A DNA stretch of 64,000 nucleotides from Anagrus nilaparvatae (lineage: Eukaryota; Arthropoda; Insecta; Hymenoptera; Mymaridae), in assembly GCA_022575985.1 (NCBI GenBank), contig JAKSXM010000147.1:21052001-21116000 (forward strand), read 5' to 3'. Of this stretch, positions 44,854 to 56,056 are shown in pieces (the first letter of the stretch is position 1; every line of letters begins with the position of its first letter). The notes beneath the pieces were generated by a model. The model saw only the letters and a program-made list of their open reading frames with translations. It searched no databases and was not told the origin of the DNA. The position numbers and the translations under genes were made by a program.

Positions 44854-46593
44854 ATGTCTCTCATCGACGCAAATTCAAAACAACAAAAAACAAGAACATA
44901 CATTCTCTGTCGTGTATGCAATACGAAGGGTGTAAAAGGTAACCCTATGGTCACCTGTATTAAGTGCACAAAACAGATGCACTCCAAAAACAGCTGTGCT
45001 ACAATTACAGACATGACTAAAATGCACTACACATGTTCTCTATGCAAAATTGCACAAAGACGTAGTACCCAATCAGGTACAGTATCTTATGGGCGACGCT
45101 CCGCCCCCACAACAGCCGCACCTCCTACTACTATATCATCTCAGTCTAGTAGGCGGACCTCTGGGCGTGGGACTCAACCATCAAGTAATGCCCATGCTAC
45201 AGTACTGCCTGCGTGTGATGCGTTATCCATAAAAATTCTTCAGGCAGAACTTGAGAAAATGAACAACCTTCTACAAGATCTTCAAATTACATGTACCAAC
45301 AACAGCACTGCCATCGTTTTTCTCAAGCAAGAAAATCTTCGCCTATCTGAGTTGTTAATGAGTCATCAGAGCTGCAACCAAATCTTATCAACATCACAAT
45401 CAAACACATCTCGCAGCCAAAGCAGTAACAATAATTTTAACTCAGTTGATAACAACACTAACACCACTAATAATATTATAAATAGCAATAATTTATTTAA
45501 TGACAAAATTTATACTAATAATAAAAATAACACTCTTGTACCTTATATTAATTGTAATAATGATAACTATTTATCTATTAGTAATAATAATTTACCAAAT
45601 TTTAGAAATAACAATGATAATTTAACTAAAACTCTTTTAAAAAATAGCAATTAAAAAAATAGTCTTCAAAATGATTTCTCTCACATACATGAAACCATAA
45701 TTTTCAATTCTAGTGATAATAGTATTAGACATAATTCTCAAATAAATAATAATAATAATAATAGTATTAAAAATAGTAATGGTAATAATAATAATAATAT
45801 TAATGATAATAATAATTATAATAATAATAATAATCACAATAATAATAATAATAATAATAATAATAGTAGTATCAATACCAATATTAATTCAAAAATATAC
45901 ACAGCTTCTTCTACAGCCATTCCACCGTCTGTTAACATACAACCTATATTATCAGAAAATGATGTTCCGGTTGAGAGAAGGGAGATATTTATTCCTGGTT
46001 TTATGAAAATAAATAATGAATCAAACATGAACTGTTTGTCCTTTTCTATTTTAAAATCTCTACTTCCTTCTCTCAACCGCTCTGATATATGTGGGGTAAG
46101 AGAGGTCCGCTTTAGGCAACCTACTGCAGGTAACGAAAATCCCAACAATGGGTTCACATCGATGATTGTTCGCCTTAAATCTAGTGCTCAAGTACGCATG
46201 TTAATGCATGCAAGAAAATCTTATAAAAACAACTATTTCTCAACGTCCAACATTGATTTGAGCCTATTGAACTCTGAGGTTGCCAGTGCACTTCCAAACA
46301 GTAAGATATTCATAAATGACGTACTTTCCAGCTCTGATCGTCTACTTTATCTATCATTAAAGGAAACTGCCAAGAATCTTGGCTTTAAATATGTTTGGCA
46401 TTGCTCTGGAAACTTCCTAGTTAGGTGGAATAATAATTTCCAATCACATTCAGTACGTTCGATCTCAGACATTAATATAATTGCTGAATCTATGGGCATT
46501 TTGAAACCTAGATCTCATGAACCAGTTCCTCACCATAAAATCTCACACGCTAGTAGCCCAGATGTTCATGCCAGCCTACATCAAGACAATTGA
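44854..46593 (+). pseudogene. LINE ORF1 with N-terminal PHD-like zinc finger; one internal stop
   Basis: ORF1 protein of the plus-strand LINE, presumably RNA-binding and RNP-forming. It starts at ATG 44854 (MSLIDANSKQQKTR). Residues about 22-70 form a Cys4-His-Cys3 PHD-like finger: CRVC, CIKC, H in KQMHSKN, C in NSC, CSLC. A Ser/Thr-rich region follows, then a possible coiled coil (LQAELEKMNNLLQDLQ), then a long Asn-rich tract (45428-45890) encoded by AAT repeats. The C-terminal domain is FTSMIVRLKSSAQVRMLMHA through VWHCSGNFLVRWNN. The single in-frame break is TAA at 45652-45654 inside the Asn tract; the frame is otherwise open from 44854 to the TGA at 46591. Confidence 0.85.
45428..45890 (+). 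repeat. AAT-rich microsatellite within ORF1
   Basis: Imperfect (AAT)n, densest at 45748-45882, read in the ORF1 frame as polyasparagine. Open frames of polyisoleucine in other frames and on the minus strand here are artefacts. Confidence 0.85.
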
Positions 46594-49500
46594 CAAACAA
46601 TTAACGGCCCTTCTCCACCCTCTAAGGGCTTAAAAATTGGCTTTTTAAACGCTACTTCTCTGAAAAAACATATATGGGATTTTCGTGAATATTTAACACA
46701 TAACAACTCCTATGATATTTTTGGTATAGCGGAAACTCGCATAGGTCCTGAAGTAAATGACAATATAATTCAAGTCTCTGGTTACAGTGTCCTAAGGCAG
46801 GACCGTAATATTAGGGGTGGAGGTATTCTTCTCTACATCAAAGAAAATCTCAAGGCAAAAATATTGTACTCATCCAATACTGAGCATACTAACAAGCCCT
46901 TGAAACCCGAATATATCTTCTGCTCAGTCTGGGAAGGGTCCTCTGCTCCTACCTTAATTGTCCTAGTCTATCGTCCTCCTGACGTATCCATCAGATCAGA
47001 TAGACAACTGATAAAGTTATTGCGCTCCACGTGCTCCGATTTCAGTCACAAGGCTGTAATTGGTGATTGGAACGCTGACATGCTTACACCAAATAATTCT
47101 GACACTCGATTTATTAAGGACCTCATGAGTGAGCTATCGTTAAAACTTGTTCCTACTGGTCCATCCCATCACACTACAAGAATACCTAAAAATAACACCA
47201 AAAATGCCTTGACCGAAGACAGCATATTGTCTGATGCCCATATAACGACTGATGATGACTTACTATCTGTTACAGACGAAACATCAAATAATTCTGAACC
47301 TCCTGACAATACTAATTTCATCATGGACAAAATAAGCAAAGATACTTGGATAGATACGATTTTTGTAGATGAATGTGACTCTGTTATCAGTTATGATCGT
47401 TTTCTACCCACTTTTCCGAACAGGCATGACATTATCACGACTACAATAGACGTTTTTCACCCTCCAATTAGCAATGAAACCTACACATACAAGTGCATCA
47501 ATAAAATTACATCTCATGACCTTAACTCTTATTTACAAGCTCAATACTGGTCACTATTTGCCTCTGATGATGCACTTGATGTTGAACAAGGACTTAAAAT
47601 AATAACTGACAATTTACAAAATGCAATAAACACTCTAGCTCCTGACAAAAAATTAAACAACAAAAAATCTCAATATCCTTGGATCAATACTGAATTAAAA
47701 CTTTTAATTTCAAAACGTGACGCTACCTGCAGACGCTACGAAAGAACAGGTTCACCACAGTTACTTGACGAATACCTTACCTTAGCCAACTTGACTGAAC
47801 AAAAAACTGAGACTGCACGATGTGCTTATATGCACAATCGTATATGTAACACATTAGACACCAACAAGAACTTCTGGAGTGAAATGAGAAACTTGGGTTT
47901 AATCCCTAAACCCAGTGATGCACTTCATGGATTCCTTCCTGAAGAGCTCAACTCCTACTTCTCCCAAATATCCTACTCTCCAACAGAGGACCAATTAACA
48001 TCTTTTGATTTAGTCTCATCGTCTCCTCCAGATGGTTTTATGTTCAAGGAAGTCACAGTTAACGATGTCATTTTAGCAGTCTCCCACTTTCAGTCTCAAG
48101 CCATAGGTGAAGATGGCATCCCTCAAAGCGTAGTTGCCAAATCACTGCCATTGATTGCCAAACATATAACCAAATTATTCAACGCATCATTGATAAATGG
48201 TATCTTTCCCGAATCTTGGAAAACATCCCGCATTTTGGCTCTTAAGAAGGTCTCAATACCCTCATCCACTTCGGACTTCAGACCAATTGCCCTGCTATGT
48301 TTTCTTTCAAAAGTCTTAGAGAAGTTGGCTCATGATCAGGTGGTCAACTTTTTAACAAAGTCAAAAATCCTTGATAAATTTCAAGCTGGCTTTAGGAAAA
48401 ATCATTCAACACAAACAGCTTTACTAAAATTAACTGATGATATTCGATTAGCAAAGGAAAATCAGTTGGCCACCCTTCTTCTTCAGTTCGACTTCTCTAA
48501 GGCTTTTGATAATGTTTCCCCGTCTAGGCTTCTGAAAAAACTACAGGAAATTGGCTTCTCAAGGTCTGCCTTAACCTGGTTTTGGTCATATCTCTGTGGT
48601 CGTTCGCAATGTGTTTTTTCCAAACAAACAACATCGGCTCCTCAAGATATTAATATAGGTGTACCCCAGGGCTCAGTTCTGGGCCCCCTACTTTTCTGTA
48701 TTTATATGAATGATCTTAAACTACACCTTGACAATAGAATTTTAAGATTACTGTACGCTGATGACCTACAGATATATGTCCAAGTACCAGTAGATCAAAT
48801 TCAAAAAGGCATTGATCTTTTAACTGATGCAGCTCATAAAGTGTCGATCTGGTCAGACCTCAATATACTTTCTCTTAATTTCAAGAAAACCAAAGCTATT
48901 GTCTTTGGCACATCATACACAGTCAGTCAATTCAAAAAATTAGGTATCCATGATATCGTAGTAAACAGCAAAGGTGATACCATTTCGTTTGTCGATGAGG
49001 TCCTTAGTCTTGGAGTTGTTTTGGATGACACGCTTTCTTGGAAACAGCAAATCAACCATGTTACCAAAAAAGTCAACAAGGCATTATATAGTTTAAAGTT
49101 CATCAAATCCTGTACATCGCAGCTATTGAGACGTAGGTTAGTTGAGTCTCTCGTGATACCTCATTTAGACTACTGTACAGTTGTCTACGCTGACATGTCT
49201 TTTGAACTCCGTAAACAACTCCAAAGACTATCGAACTCAGGAATAAGATATATTTTTGGGTTAAGGCGTGATGAGCACATCACCCCCTATAGGAAAAAGC
49301 TACACTGGTTAAGCACTGACACCCGCCGAGACTTTTTTGCCATGCTAATAATGTATCGTTTGGTGCGAATGAAAGAACCCCCTCTACTTCTTTCATTGTT
49401 TAAACCTTATCACTCTGACAAGCCTACTAGAGGGCCCCGCATAGATCTTGAAATCACCACAATGTTAACAGATTCTGGGAAGAACTCTTTCCATATCAAG

Positions 49501-49605
49501 TATGCCAATCTATGGAATTCTCTGCCCCCCTGCTATCGTGACCTTCCGTCACTTTCTAGATTTAAGAAGAGTATTAAATTATACTTCTCAAACCTAGATA
49601 GTTAA
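46594..49605 (+). CDS. LINE ORF2: endonuclease and reverse transcriptase, in frame after an ORF1 UGA
   Basis: Open without interruption for 1003 codons from the TGA at 46591-46593. The endonuclease starts almost at once: KIGFLNATSLKKH (Asn), FGIAETRIGP (Glu), QDRNIRGGGILLYIK, YRPPDVS, VIGDWNADM and TWIDTIF. Instead of the usual SDH it ends with NRHDIITTTID. RT landmarks are FRPIALLCFLSKVLEKLAHD, motif A FDFSKAFD at 48487-48510, GVPQGSVLGPLLFCIYMNDL and YADD at 48754-48765. The C-terminal region is HLDYCTVVYADM through LWNSLPPCYRDL, with the stop at 49603. No AUG precedes the endonuclease in this frame, so translation may depend on readthrough of the UGA. It is uninterrupted, hence possibly functional. 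Confidence 0.9.
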   Translation, partial: QTINGPSPPSKGLKIGFLNATSLKKHIWDFREYLTHNNSYDIFGIAETRIGPEVNDNIIQVSGYSVLRQDRNIRGGGILLYIKENLKAKILYSSNTEHTNKPLKPEYIFCSVWEGSSAPTLIVLVYRPPDVSIRSDRQLIKLLRSTCSDFSHKAVIGDWNADMLTPNNSDTRFIKDLMSELSLKLVPTGPSHHTTRIPKNNTKNALTEDSILSDAHITTDDDLLSVTDETSNNSEPPDNTNFIMDKISKDTWIDTIFVDECDSVISYDRFLPTFPNRHDIITTTIDVFHPPISNETYTYKCINKITSHDLNSYLQAQYWSLFASDDALDVEQGLKIITDNLQNAINTLAPDKKLNNKKSQYPWINTELKLLISKRDATCRRYERTGSPQLLDEYLTLANLTEQKTETARCAYMHNRICNTLDTNKNFWSEMRNLGLIPKPSDALHGFLPEELNSYFSQISYSPTEDQLTSFDLVSSSPPDGFMFKEVTVNDVILAVSHFQSQAIGEDGIPQSVVAKSLPLIAKHITKLFNASLINGIFPESWKTSRILALKKVSIPSSTSDFRPIALLCFLSKVLEKLAHDQVVNFLTKSKILDKFQAGFRKNHSTQTALLKLTDDIRLAKENQLATLLLQFDFSKAFDNVSPSRLLKKLQEIGFSRSALTWFWSYLCGRSQCVFSKQTTSAPQDINIGVPQGSVLGPLLFCIYMNDLKLHLDNRILRLLYADDLQIYVQVPVDQIQKGIDLLTDAAHKVSIWSDLNILSLNFKKTKAIVFGTSYTVSQFKKLGIHDIVVNSKGDTISFVDEVLSLGVVLDDTLSWKQQINHVTKKVNKALYSLKFIKSCTSQLLRRRLVESLVIPHLDYCTVVYADMSFELRKQLQRLSNSGIRYIFGLRRDEHITPYRKKLHWLSTDTRRDFFAMLIMYRLVRMKEPPLLLSLFKPYHSDKPTRGPRIDLEITTMLTDSGKNSFHIKYANLWNSLPPCYRDLPSLSRFKKSIKLYFSNLDS

Positions 49606-49968
49606 CGAAACAGATTGTGATGCTGTGTAATTTTTACCAAAGACATATTTAATCATATTTACATAACTATGTACTAACTAATACTATTATCACTATTACT
49701 TATAAATATATACTTGTTCAAATTTATTAGATATACTTGATTTAATTATACATAACTTATATTTATACTTGTTGACTAATTTTTAAATACAATAAAAAAA
49801 TTTATATTTATACTTGTTGACTAATTTTTAAAAAATAAATAAAAATTTATTATATAAAAATTTCATTATATATATATATATGTACTAAATATGAATGTAA
49901 ACAAGAGTGTACTGTATTTTGCTATTGTGAATAAATTGAATAATAATAATAATAATAATAAAACATTA

Positions 49969-52680
49969 TTAAATGACTGAGTCTTTGTATGTATGACTAG
50001 AACTTTTTAAGTACTTTAAGAAACCTGCCTTAAAAGAGTTAGGTGAAGGGAGGAATCGTATTGATGAAGGGAGGGAATTCCAGCTTTTTGTACCTTGTAC
50101 TTGGAATGAGCAGTCACCATGCCATTTTTCACGTTCAGGGGTTTCTAATTCCCGTGTTATTAACTCACCTCTGGCTGTCTCTTTGAGAACGTACTTTTTG
50201 AAAATGTGAGTTAAGTATTCAGGCTGATGCAAACGAAGGATTTTATATATAATGATGGTCGTAAAATATAACCTACGATTGTTTGTGGTTAACCACCCTA
50301 ATTTGTCTCTGTAAGGAATAATATGTGTGTCCCTGCCGATTCCATAAATGTATCTTAAACATGTATTACTCAGTCTTTGTATTCTGTCTTTCAGATTTAT
50401 CGAGCAGTCTAGGTATACAACAGAGCAATAGTCTAAGTGGGGTACCACTAACGCTTGTATAAGCTTGATTCTTAAATCTTCGCTTGTACATTGCCTAATA
50501 AATCGCAATGTGTAAAGTACTCTGTTGACTTTTTTACTCACAAGTGAAATATGTGATTCCCAGGTCAATTTATTGTCTAAAATTACTCCCAGACTTGTAA
50601 CCTCGCTAGAGAAAGGTACAGTGACTCCCTCACTTACAACGACCCCAGGCAGATTTAGTTTGTCTATTTGGTCGAGAAAATGGCTGGTGCCAAAATATAT
50701 GGCTTTTGTCTTGTCCGGATTAAGTCTCAGGGATACGTTTTTGGCCCAAATACTGATGTTATTAGCTGCTGATGAAAGCTTTTGTAATGCTTCTTTTATT
50801 TTTTCAGGGGAAGTTTGCACATAAATTTGCAAATCGTCCGCGTATAAAAGATGATATATGTCTGCATCCAAATGTTGCTTGACATCATTAATATAGAGGC
50901 AGAACAGGAGTGGACCCAGTACGGACCCCTGTGGAACACCAAGATTAACTCCAAGGGGATTTGAGGATGATGTTCTTGTAGCAACTTGTAACTGTCTACC
51001 TTGGAGATAAGATTTGATCCACAGCAAGGCGTTCTTTGAGAAACCCATAGATTTTAATTTGACTATAAGTTTCGAAGGAGCTATTGAATCGAACGCCTTG
51101 CTGAAGTCAAACTGCAGTAGTATCGTTACTAATCTTTTACTTTTGCCAAACCTAATGTCCTCTGTTAATTTTAGTAGAGCTGTTTCTGTACTACTGTAGG
51201 GTCTAAAGCCAGTCTGTAATGGGTCAATCAACCTGTTCTGTCTAATGTAACTGGTTATCTGGTCATGCGCTAGTTTTTCTAGTACTTTTGTCAAGAAACA
51301 AAGAAGAGCAACAGGGCGGAAGTCTGATGGTGTAGATGGGACTGAAATCTTTTTAATAGCTGTCAACAGTGATTTTTTCCAAGCTGTAGGGAAGATCCCT
51401 TTTGTTAGAGATGCATTAAAGAGCTTGACCGATAATGGGCCAATAACAGGAAGTGACTTTGCTATTATCTTATGAGGTATACCATCAGTACCAGTAGCCT
51501 GTGATGAAAAGTGGGCTACTGCAAGAATTACATCCTGTAGGGTTACCTCTGTAAAATTAAACCCATCATTAGATGCTGAACTAATCAACTCGTTAGTTTC
51601 ATCAATATTTTCTGTTGTTGAAGTTAAAACTCCAGCAAAATAAATATTGAGATCATCCGGAGAAAATCCATGGAGATCACTACGTGGACAAGGTAACAGT
51701 CCTAAGTGTCTCATTTCCCGCCAAATGTCACGTTTGTTGTCAATTGCTTCGTCAAGTCTTGTACGTAAAAATGTGTTATGCGCAACTTCAGAGAGGGACT
51801 CAATTTCCTCATTAAATTGAAGTATGTCTGTTAGTAAAGAAGCATTTTTTGAATTTAGATATCGGCGTTCGATGGATTTACGTTTTAGTATTAGAAAGTT
51901 CAGCTTTTTATCAATCCACGGATGTTTATGTTTTTTAGGATTAATAGTTTTAAGTGGGGCCAGTTTGTCAATAGCAGCCTGTAGGTTATCGCTAAGAATG
52001 GAGACAGCAGAGTCTAAGTGAAAATTAGTATCAAATGCTGACCAATCAGACTGTGACAGTTCCTCGTTAATAGCTTCAGGAGTTATGCTGTTTAGTTTCC
52101 TGTAAGAGAAACTCTTTTTAGGAATTTTGGGAATAAAAATTTTAATCTCTACATCAATGAGATTATGGTCACTTAAAAAAGGTGGAATTTATTGTGGTAG
52201 TTGAGGACTGTATCATTATTATCCACGCACATAACATCAATCCAGGTATTGCATATGCTGGAGCCTGGTGGGCGACGAGTTTTTTGATGATTAATTAAGC
52301 GGAGTGATAACTCACTAAATAGATTTTTAAGAGAAGCAGTATTGCTGCTATTAGTAAGCATGTCAATATTTAGATCACCCATGATTATTTTATGACTATA
52401 GTTGGAACTTAGGTCCCTTAAGTTAGATAAAAACTGAAGATCTTCATCGAAGGGAACATAAGATGGACGATATATTACGCAGACAAAGATAGGTGGAGTT
52501 TCCTTGCCTGAAATGCGACACATAATGTATTCGAAGCAAGTGGGTTTGCCTTTTTGTGTTGTATTGGATCGTGCTAAAACCTTGGCTCTTAAGTTGTTTT
52601 TAATGTATAAAACGACCCCACCACCTTGGGTGTTACGGTCTTGCCTGATCAAACTGTATCCCTTAATTGCTATTTGATAG
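49969..52680 (-). pseudogene. ORF2 of the minus-strand LINE: endonuclease and reverse transcriptase
   Basis: From 52680 the endonuclease reads YSLIRQDRNTQGGGVVLYIK, then VCVIYRPSYVPFD, IIMGDLNIDML and TWIDVMCVD. A frameshift near 52178 precedes the SDHNLIDVEI motif, which lies in the next frame. That frame stays open to the stop at 49969-49971. It covers linker, RT fingers (FRPVALLCFLTKVLEKLAHD), motif A (LLQFDFSKAFDSIAPSKL), GVPQGSVLGPLLFCLYINDV and LLYADDLQIYV at about 50830-50850, with the C-terminal region including LDYCSVVYLD. It has one visible lesion besides the 5' truncation. It is closely similar in layout to the plus-strand LINE but clearly diverged from it. Confidence 0.9.
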
Positions 52681-52683
52681 CGT

Positions 52684-53084
52684 AAATGATATTTTAAAAT
52701 ATTTTTATGTACAAAATTAAATAAAATAGATATTGCTTTCAAAAGTGGCAAACAATCAGTATGACTTTTGTAATATAATATTTTTTTTTGAAATTTTTAT
52801 TTCTTCATGTTTAAGACAGACGAATGAAATTTTATAATATTTTTATATTCAAAACGAAATATAATATACATTGACAATTTTTAGAGTCATGAACAATTAA
52901 TATGACTTTTGCAATAAAATATTTTTTTTTAATATTTTTGTATTTTTGGGACTTGTTCCTGTTATAACTTAAACAAAAAAAAAAAAAAAAAAAAAAAAAA
53001 ATAATATTTTCATAAAAGAAACAAAATAAAATATACATTGGCAATTTGTAAAGTTGTAAAAAATCAATATGAATAAAAACAATT
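52684..53084 (+). repeat. Satellite array, about 140-base units, right part
   Basis: Continuation of 43040-44115: AATCAGTATGACTTTTG near 52755 and AATTAATATGACTTTTGC near 52894, with 'tttaagacagacgaatgaaa' at 52811. It ends next to the 110-base satellite. Confidence 0.8.
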
Positions 53085-54115
53085 GAAATTACAACATTTC
53101 TATAAAACAAGACAGTCTTCGAAAACATTTAAGTGGGCAACATTCTGCTAAATTCAATACTAATATTTCAATGCTATCATTGCTTAAAAACATTGAATTT
53201 ACAACTTTACAATAAAACAGGGAAAAAATTTTAAGTGGTGTTTATTTTGCTTAATTCAATACTAATATTTCAATGCTATCATTGGATAAAAAATTTTAAA
53301 ATTACAAAATTTCTATAAAAGAGGAGAATATTCGAAAACATTTAAGTGGTGAATGTTTTGCTAAATTCAATACTAATAATTCAATGCTATTATTGCATAA
53401 AAATTATTGAAATTACAACATTTCTATAAAACAGGACTGTATTAGAAAACATTTAAGTGGGGCATATTCTGCTAAATTCAATTACTAAAATTCAATTACT
53501 AATACTTCGATGCTATTAATGCATAAAAACAATTAAAATTACAACATTTCTATAAAACAAGACAGTATTCGAAAACATTTAAGTAGGTCATATTCTGCTA
53601 AATTCAATACTAATAATTCACTGCAATCATTGCAAAAAATAATTGAAATTACAACATTTCTATAAAACAGGACAACATTCGAAAACATTTAAGTGGGTAA
53701 TATTCTGCTAAATTCAATAATCTGCTAATATTTCAATGCTATCATTGCATAAAAATATTTTAAATTAAAAAATTTCTATAAAAGAGGTCAATATTTGAAA
53801 ACATTTAAGTGGGATATACTTTACTAAATTCAATACTAATACTTTAATGCTATCATTGCATAAAAATAATTGAAATTACAACATTTCTATAAAAAAAGAC
53901 AGTTTTCGGGAACATTTAAGTGGGTAATATTCTGCTTAATTCAATACTAATAATTCAATGCTATTATTCCATAAAAACAATTGAAATTACAAGATTTCTT
54001 TAAAACAGGTCATTATTCGAGAAAACTTAAGTGGGGAATAATCTGCTAAATTCAATACTAATATTTCAATGCTATCATTGCATAAAAATAATTGAAATTA
54101 CAACATTTCATGTAT
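53085..54115 (+). repeat. Satellite array, about 110-base units (nine copies)
   Basis: Each unit has 'ttgaaattacaacatttctataaaac', 'gaaaacatttaagtggg', 'tattctgctaaattcaatact' and 'aatttcaatgctatcattgcataaaaa'. The word CATTTAAGTGG or a variant occurs near 53126, 53231, 53339, 53450, 53578, 53685, 53801, 53913 and 54026, i.e. every 105-125 bases. It directly follows the 140-base satellite. Confidence 0.9.
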
Positions 54116-55127
54116 ACAACATGAAAATATTTCAAATATTTGAATCTATACTGTCGGGTGTTTTATATATGAAAAAACTCAAAAATTTTCACGAAATAAG
54201 AAAACGCATATTTGCTGTAAAAGTTATTATTATGATTATTATTATTATTGATCATTACTACTACCTTTATTGTTGTTGTTGCCAGAAGACCCTGAAAATA
54301 AAGTATTTGGAGGGGAGGTAAAAATGAATATTTATGTAGACCAAATTTAATTAATTAACAAAACTAATTAATATTTATTTAATAGAAATTCTTATTTACA
54401 AAAAAAAATAAAGTTGAGCGCCACCGGTTAATTAAAACCAGAAATTATAACCAAACAAATCGAAAAGGGTTGATTTTAATGCCAAAAGGATTAATGATCC
54501 AAATATTAAAAATTAAAGGAAGAGCAAGTTATATTTTCGGTTCGTTACTTCCGTATAACAATAAATAACCTAAAATTACAAAATATAAATACTAAAAATT
54601 ACTAAAATCTACACCGTAAGAGCACATTCGCATGCGTTATCTAGAAGATGTTTTACCTTACTTCCTGATGTCGTCTTTGGCGAATATCGATACTCCCTGA
54701 TGTAGTTGACCAAACCAAAATAGTTACACTAATTAATCCAAAGAAAAGATAAATGAAGACTCCACTATAAATTGGTAGAATATCCAGTATAGAAATGAAT
54801 GAAAATCACAATGGCGGAGTCAGCGACTGCGTGCTTATACTCCGGATTTAGATTAATCACGATTCGCAAATATTCGATATCGGTAATAAAATTATATTTG
54901 ATTACCGAATCACACAAAATAATCTATATCACAAAATCACAATGGATAAGGATTATCCAGACCAAATAATTGAATATATTTACAAATAATATTTATAATT
55001 TAAATATACGTAAAAATAAGAGAGAGCTCTCGAAATATTCTGTTTTCAATTATTATTTATTATTAATAATTATTAATGTTATAAAATATACCTTATTAGT
55101 TATAAATGTTTATAAATAATAATAATT
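54116..55127. other. Unassigned intronic stretch
   Basis: Includes an (ATT)n microsatellite (54224-54250). A GC-richer piece near 54810-54860 (AATGGCGGAGTCAGCGACTG) might be part of an LTR or promoter, but there is no partner copy. No ORF. Confidence 0.4.
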
Positions 55128-55242
55128 GAATTTTTATCGACCTTTTTTTGAGTAAATGATATCAAATAAATTTACAAATTCATCACCCCCATTTGTTAAT
55201 TTATTTGATATCATTTACTCGAAAAAAGGTCGATAAAAATTC
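55128..55242. repeat. 115-base hairpin (MITE-like)
   Basis: GAATTTTTATCGACCTTTTT ... pairs with its near-exact complement ending TCGATAAAAATTC. The arms are about 50 bases, with a short loop around CATCACCCCCATT. A diverged relative, split by another palindrome, flanks 58030-58737. Confidence 0.85.
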
Positions 55243-56056
55243 ATTAGTTTTAAAAAATACTGTCGAGTATCAAAAATTATTATTAACTTTTATAAATAAT
55301 AATGTAACTTTTTCTTTATATGTATTATAAAATTTTATTATTAATAAATTTTGAGTTATAAAATTATTTCTGCTCTCATTCATTTTTAAATAAAAATTAA
55401 TTGTTTTTTAATCACGTATGATTAAATTTATTATAACTAAACACTTATGATCAAAATATAAATAAATTAATGCACAGGATTTTTTATTTGGTTAAGCCGA
55501 GCATCGCGACGCCAATCAGCTAATTAAAAATTAAAATTAAAATCAAAATTAAATATTAAAAATTAATTACCAAAAAATTTGAAATTTGAAATTTCTAATT
55601 TTTATTGAATGCCGAATATATAAATATCGAATCATGTCAGCATAAAAATTAATCATTAACAAAAATAACAAATTAACATTTTATTTATGAAGTATTGTAA
55701 ATACCATGCAAGTTGCAAGTTATGACGCTTGAAATTAGTTCCTTCGGTAAATAAAGCACTTGATGCCATAAAAAGGCTTAATAAAGTTTAAAAAATTTAT
55801 ATACTGCTTTTGTAAATGAGTCCATACAAATTTTAAAAAATTAATTTTTTTATATACAAAGTAAAAAATAGGAGCCATTCAACATAAAAATATCAATATA
55901 CGCTACTTTTAATTTATATGAAGGCTATTATATTAAGGCTATCAATTTAAGTTAGCATTAATATGAGATATCTATACTTACAAATCTTCATCTTAAAGTA
56001 TTTATCTCTAATTTAATATCTAATTCTTAATATTTACGTTTTTTGTTTTCTTGCAG
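55243..56056. other. Unassigned AT-rich end of the unc-13 intron
   Basis: No feature recognised. Ends in the polypyrimidine tract TTTTTTGTTTTCTTGCAG of the unc-13 acceptor. Confidence 0.5.

Larger units (their letters stand above)
44417..49962 (+). mobile_element. Near-complete CR1/jockey-like LINE on the plus strand
   Basis: The 5' UTR spans about 44417-44853, ORF1 44854-46593, ORF2 46594-49605 and the 3' UTR to 49962. The element ends in an (AAT)n tail (49940-49962) directly after GTGAATAAATTG. It interrupts the 3' UTR of the minus-strand LINE, whose tail lies at 44116-44145. Both insertion edges are AAT-rich, so the target duplication is not resolvable. Long intact coding suggests a young insertion. 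Confidence 0.85.
44116..52683 (-). mobile_element. CR1/jockey-like LINE on the minus strand, 5' truncated, split by another LINE
   Basis: 5' truncated in the endonuclease near 52683; ORF2 runs 52680-49969. Its 3' UTR continues past the nested plus-strand LINE (44417-49962) to 44116. There the minus strand reads CTGGACAAATAAATCAT followed by a tail of about five ATTTAC repeats (44116-44145 in complement). The tail repeat (TAAATG on the + strand) matches the target: the left flank is AGATAAATG and the right flank CGTAAATGA. The element sits inside the 140-base satellite, whose units resume on both sides. Confidence 0.82.
21289..56056 (+). other. unc-13 intron (34,768 bases) filled with mobile elements
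   Basis: Bounded by GTAAGT at the left and TTGCAG at the right, and the flanking exons join in frame within the C2B domain. It contains a BEL/Pao element, two nested LINEs, two long palindromes, two satellite arrays and several MITEs, all listed separately. The phase match is directly visible. Whether all of it is removed as one intron or by recursive steps cannot be told from sequence. Confidence 0.93.

Noticed and set aside
45637..46157. Polyisoleucine open frames on both strands
   Set aside because: Out-of-frame readings of the (AAT)n microsatellite in LINE ORF1.
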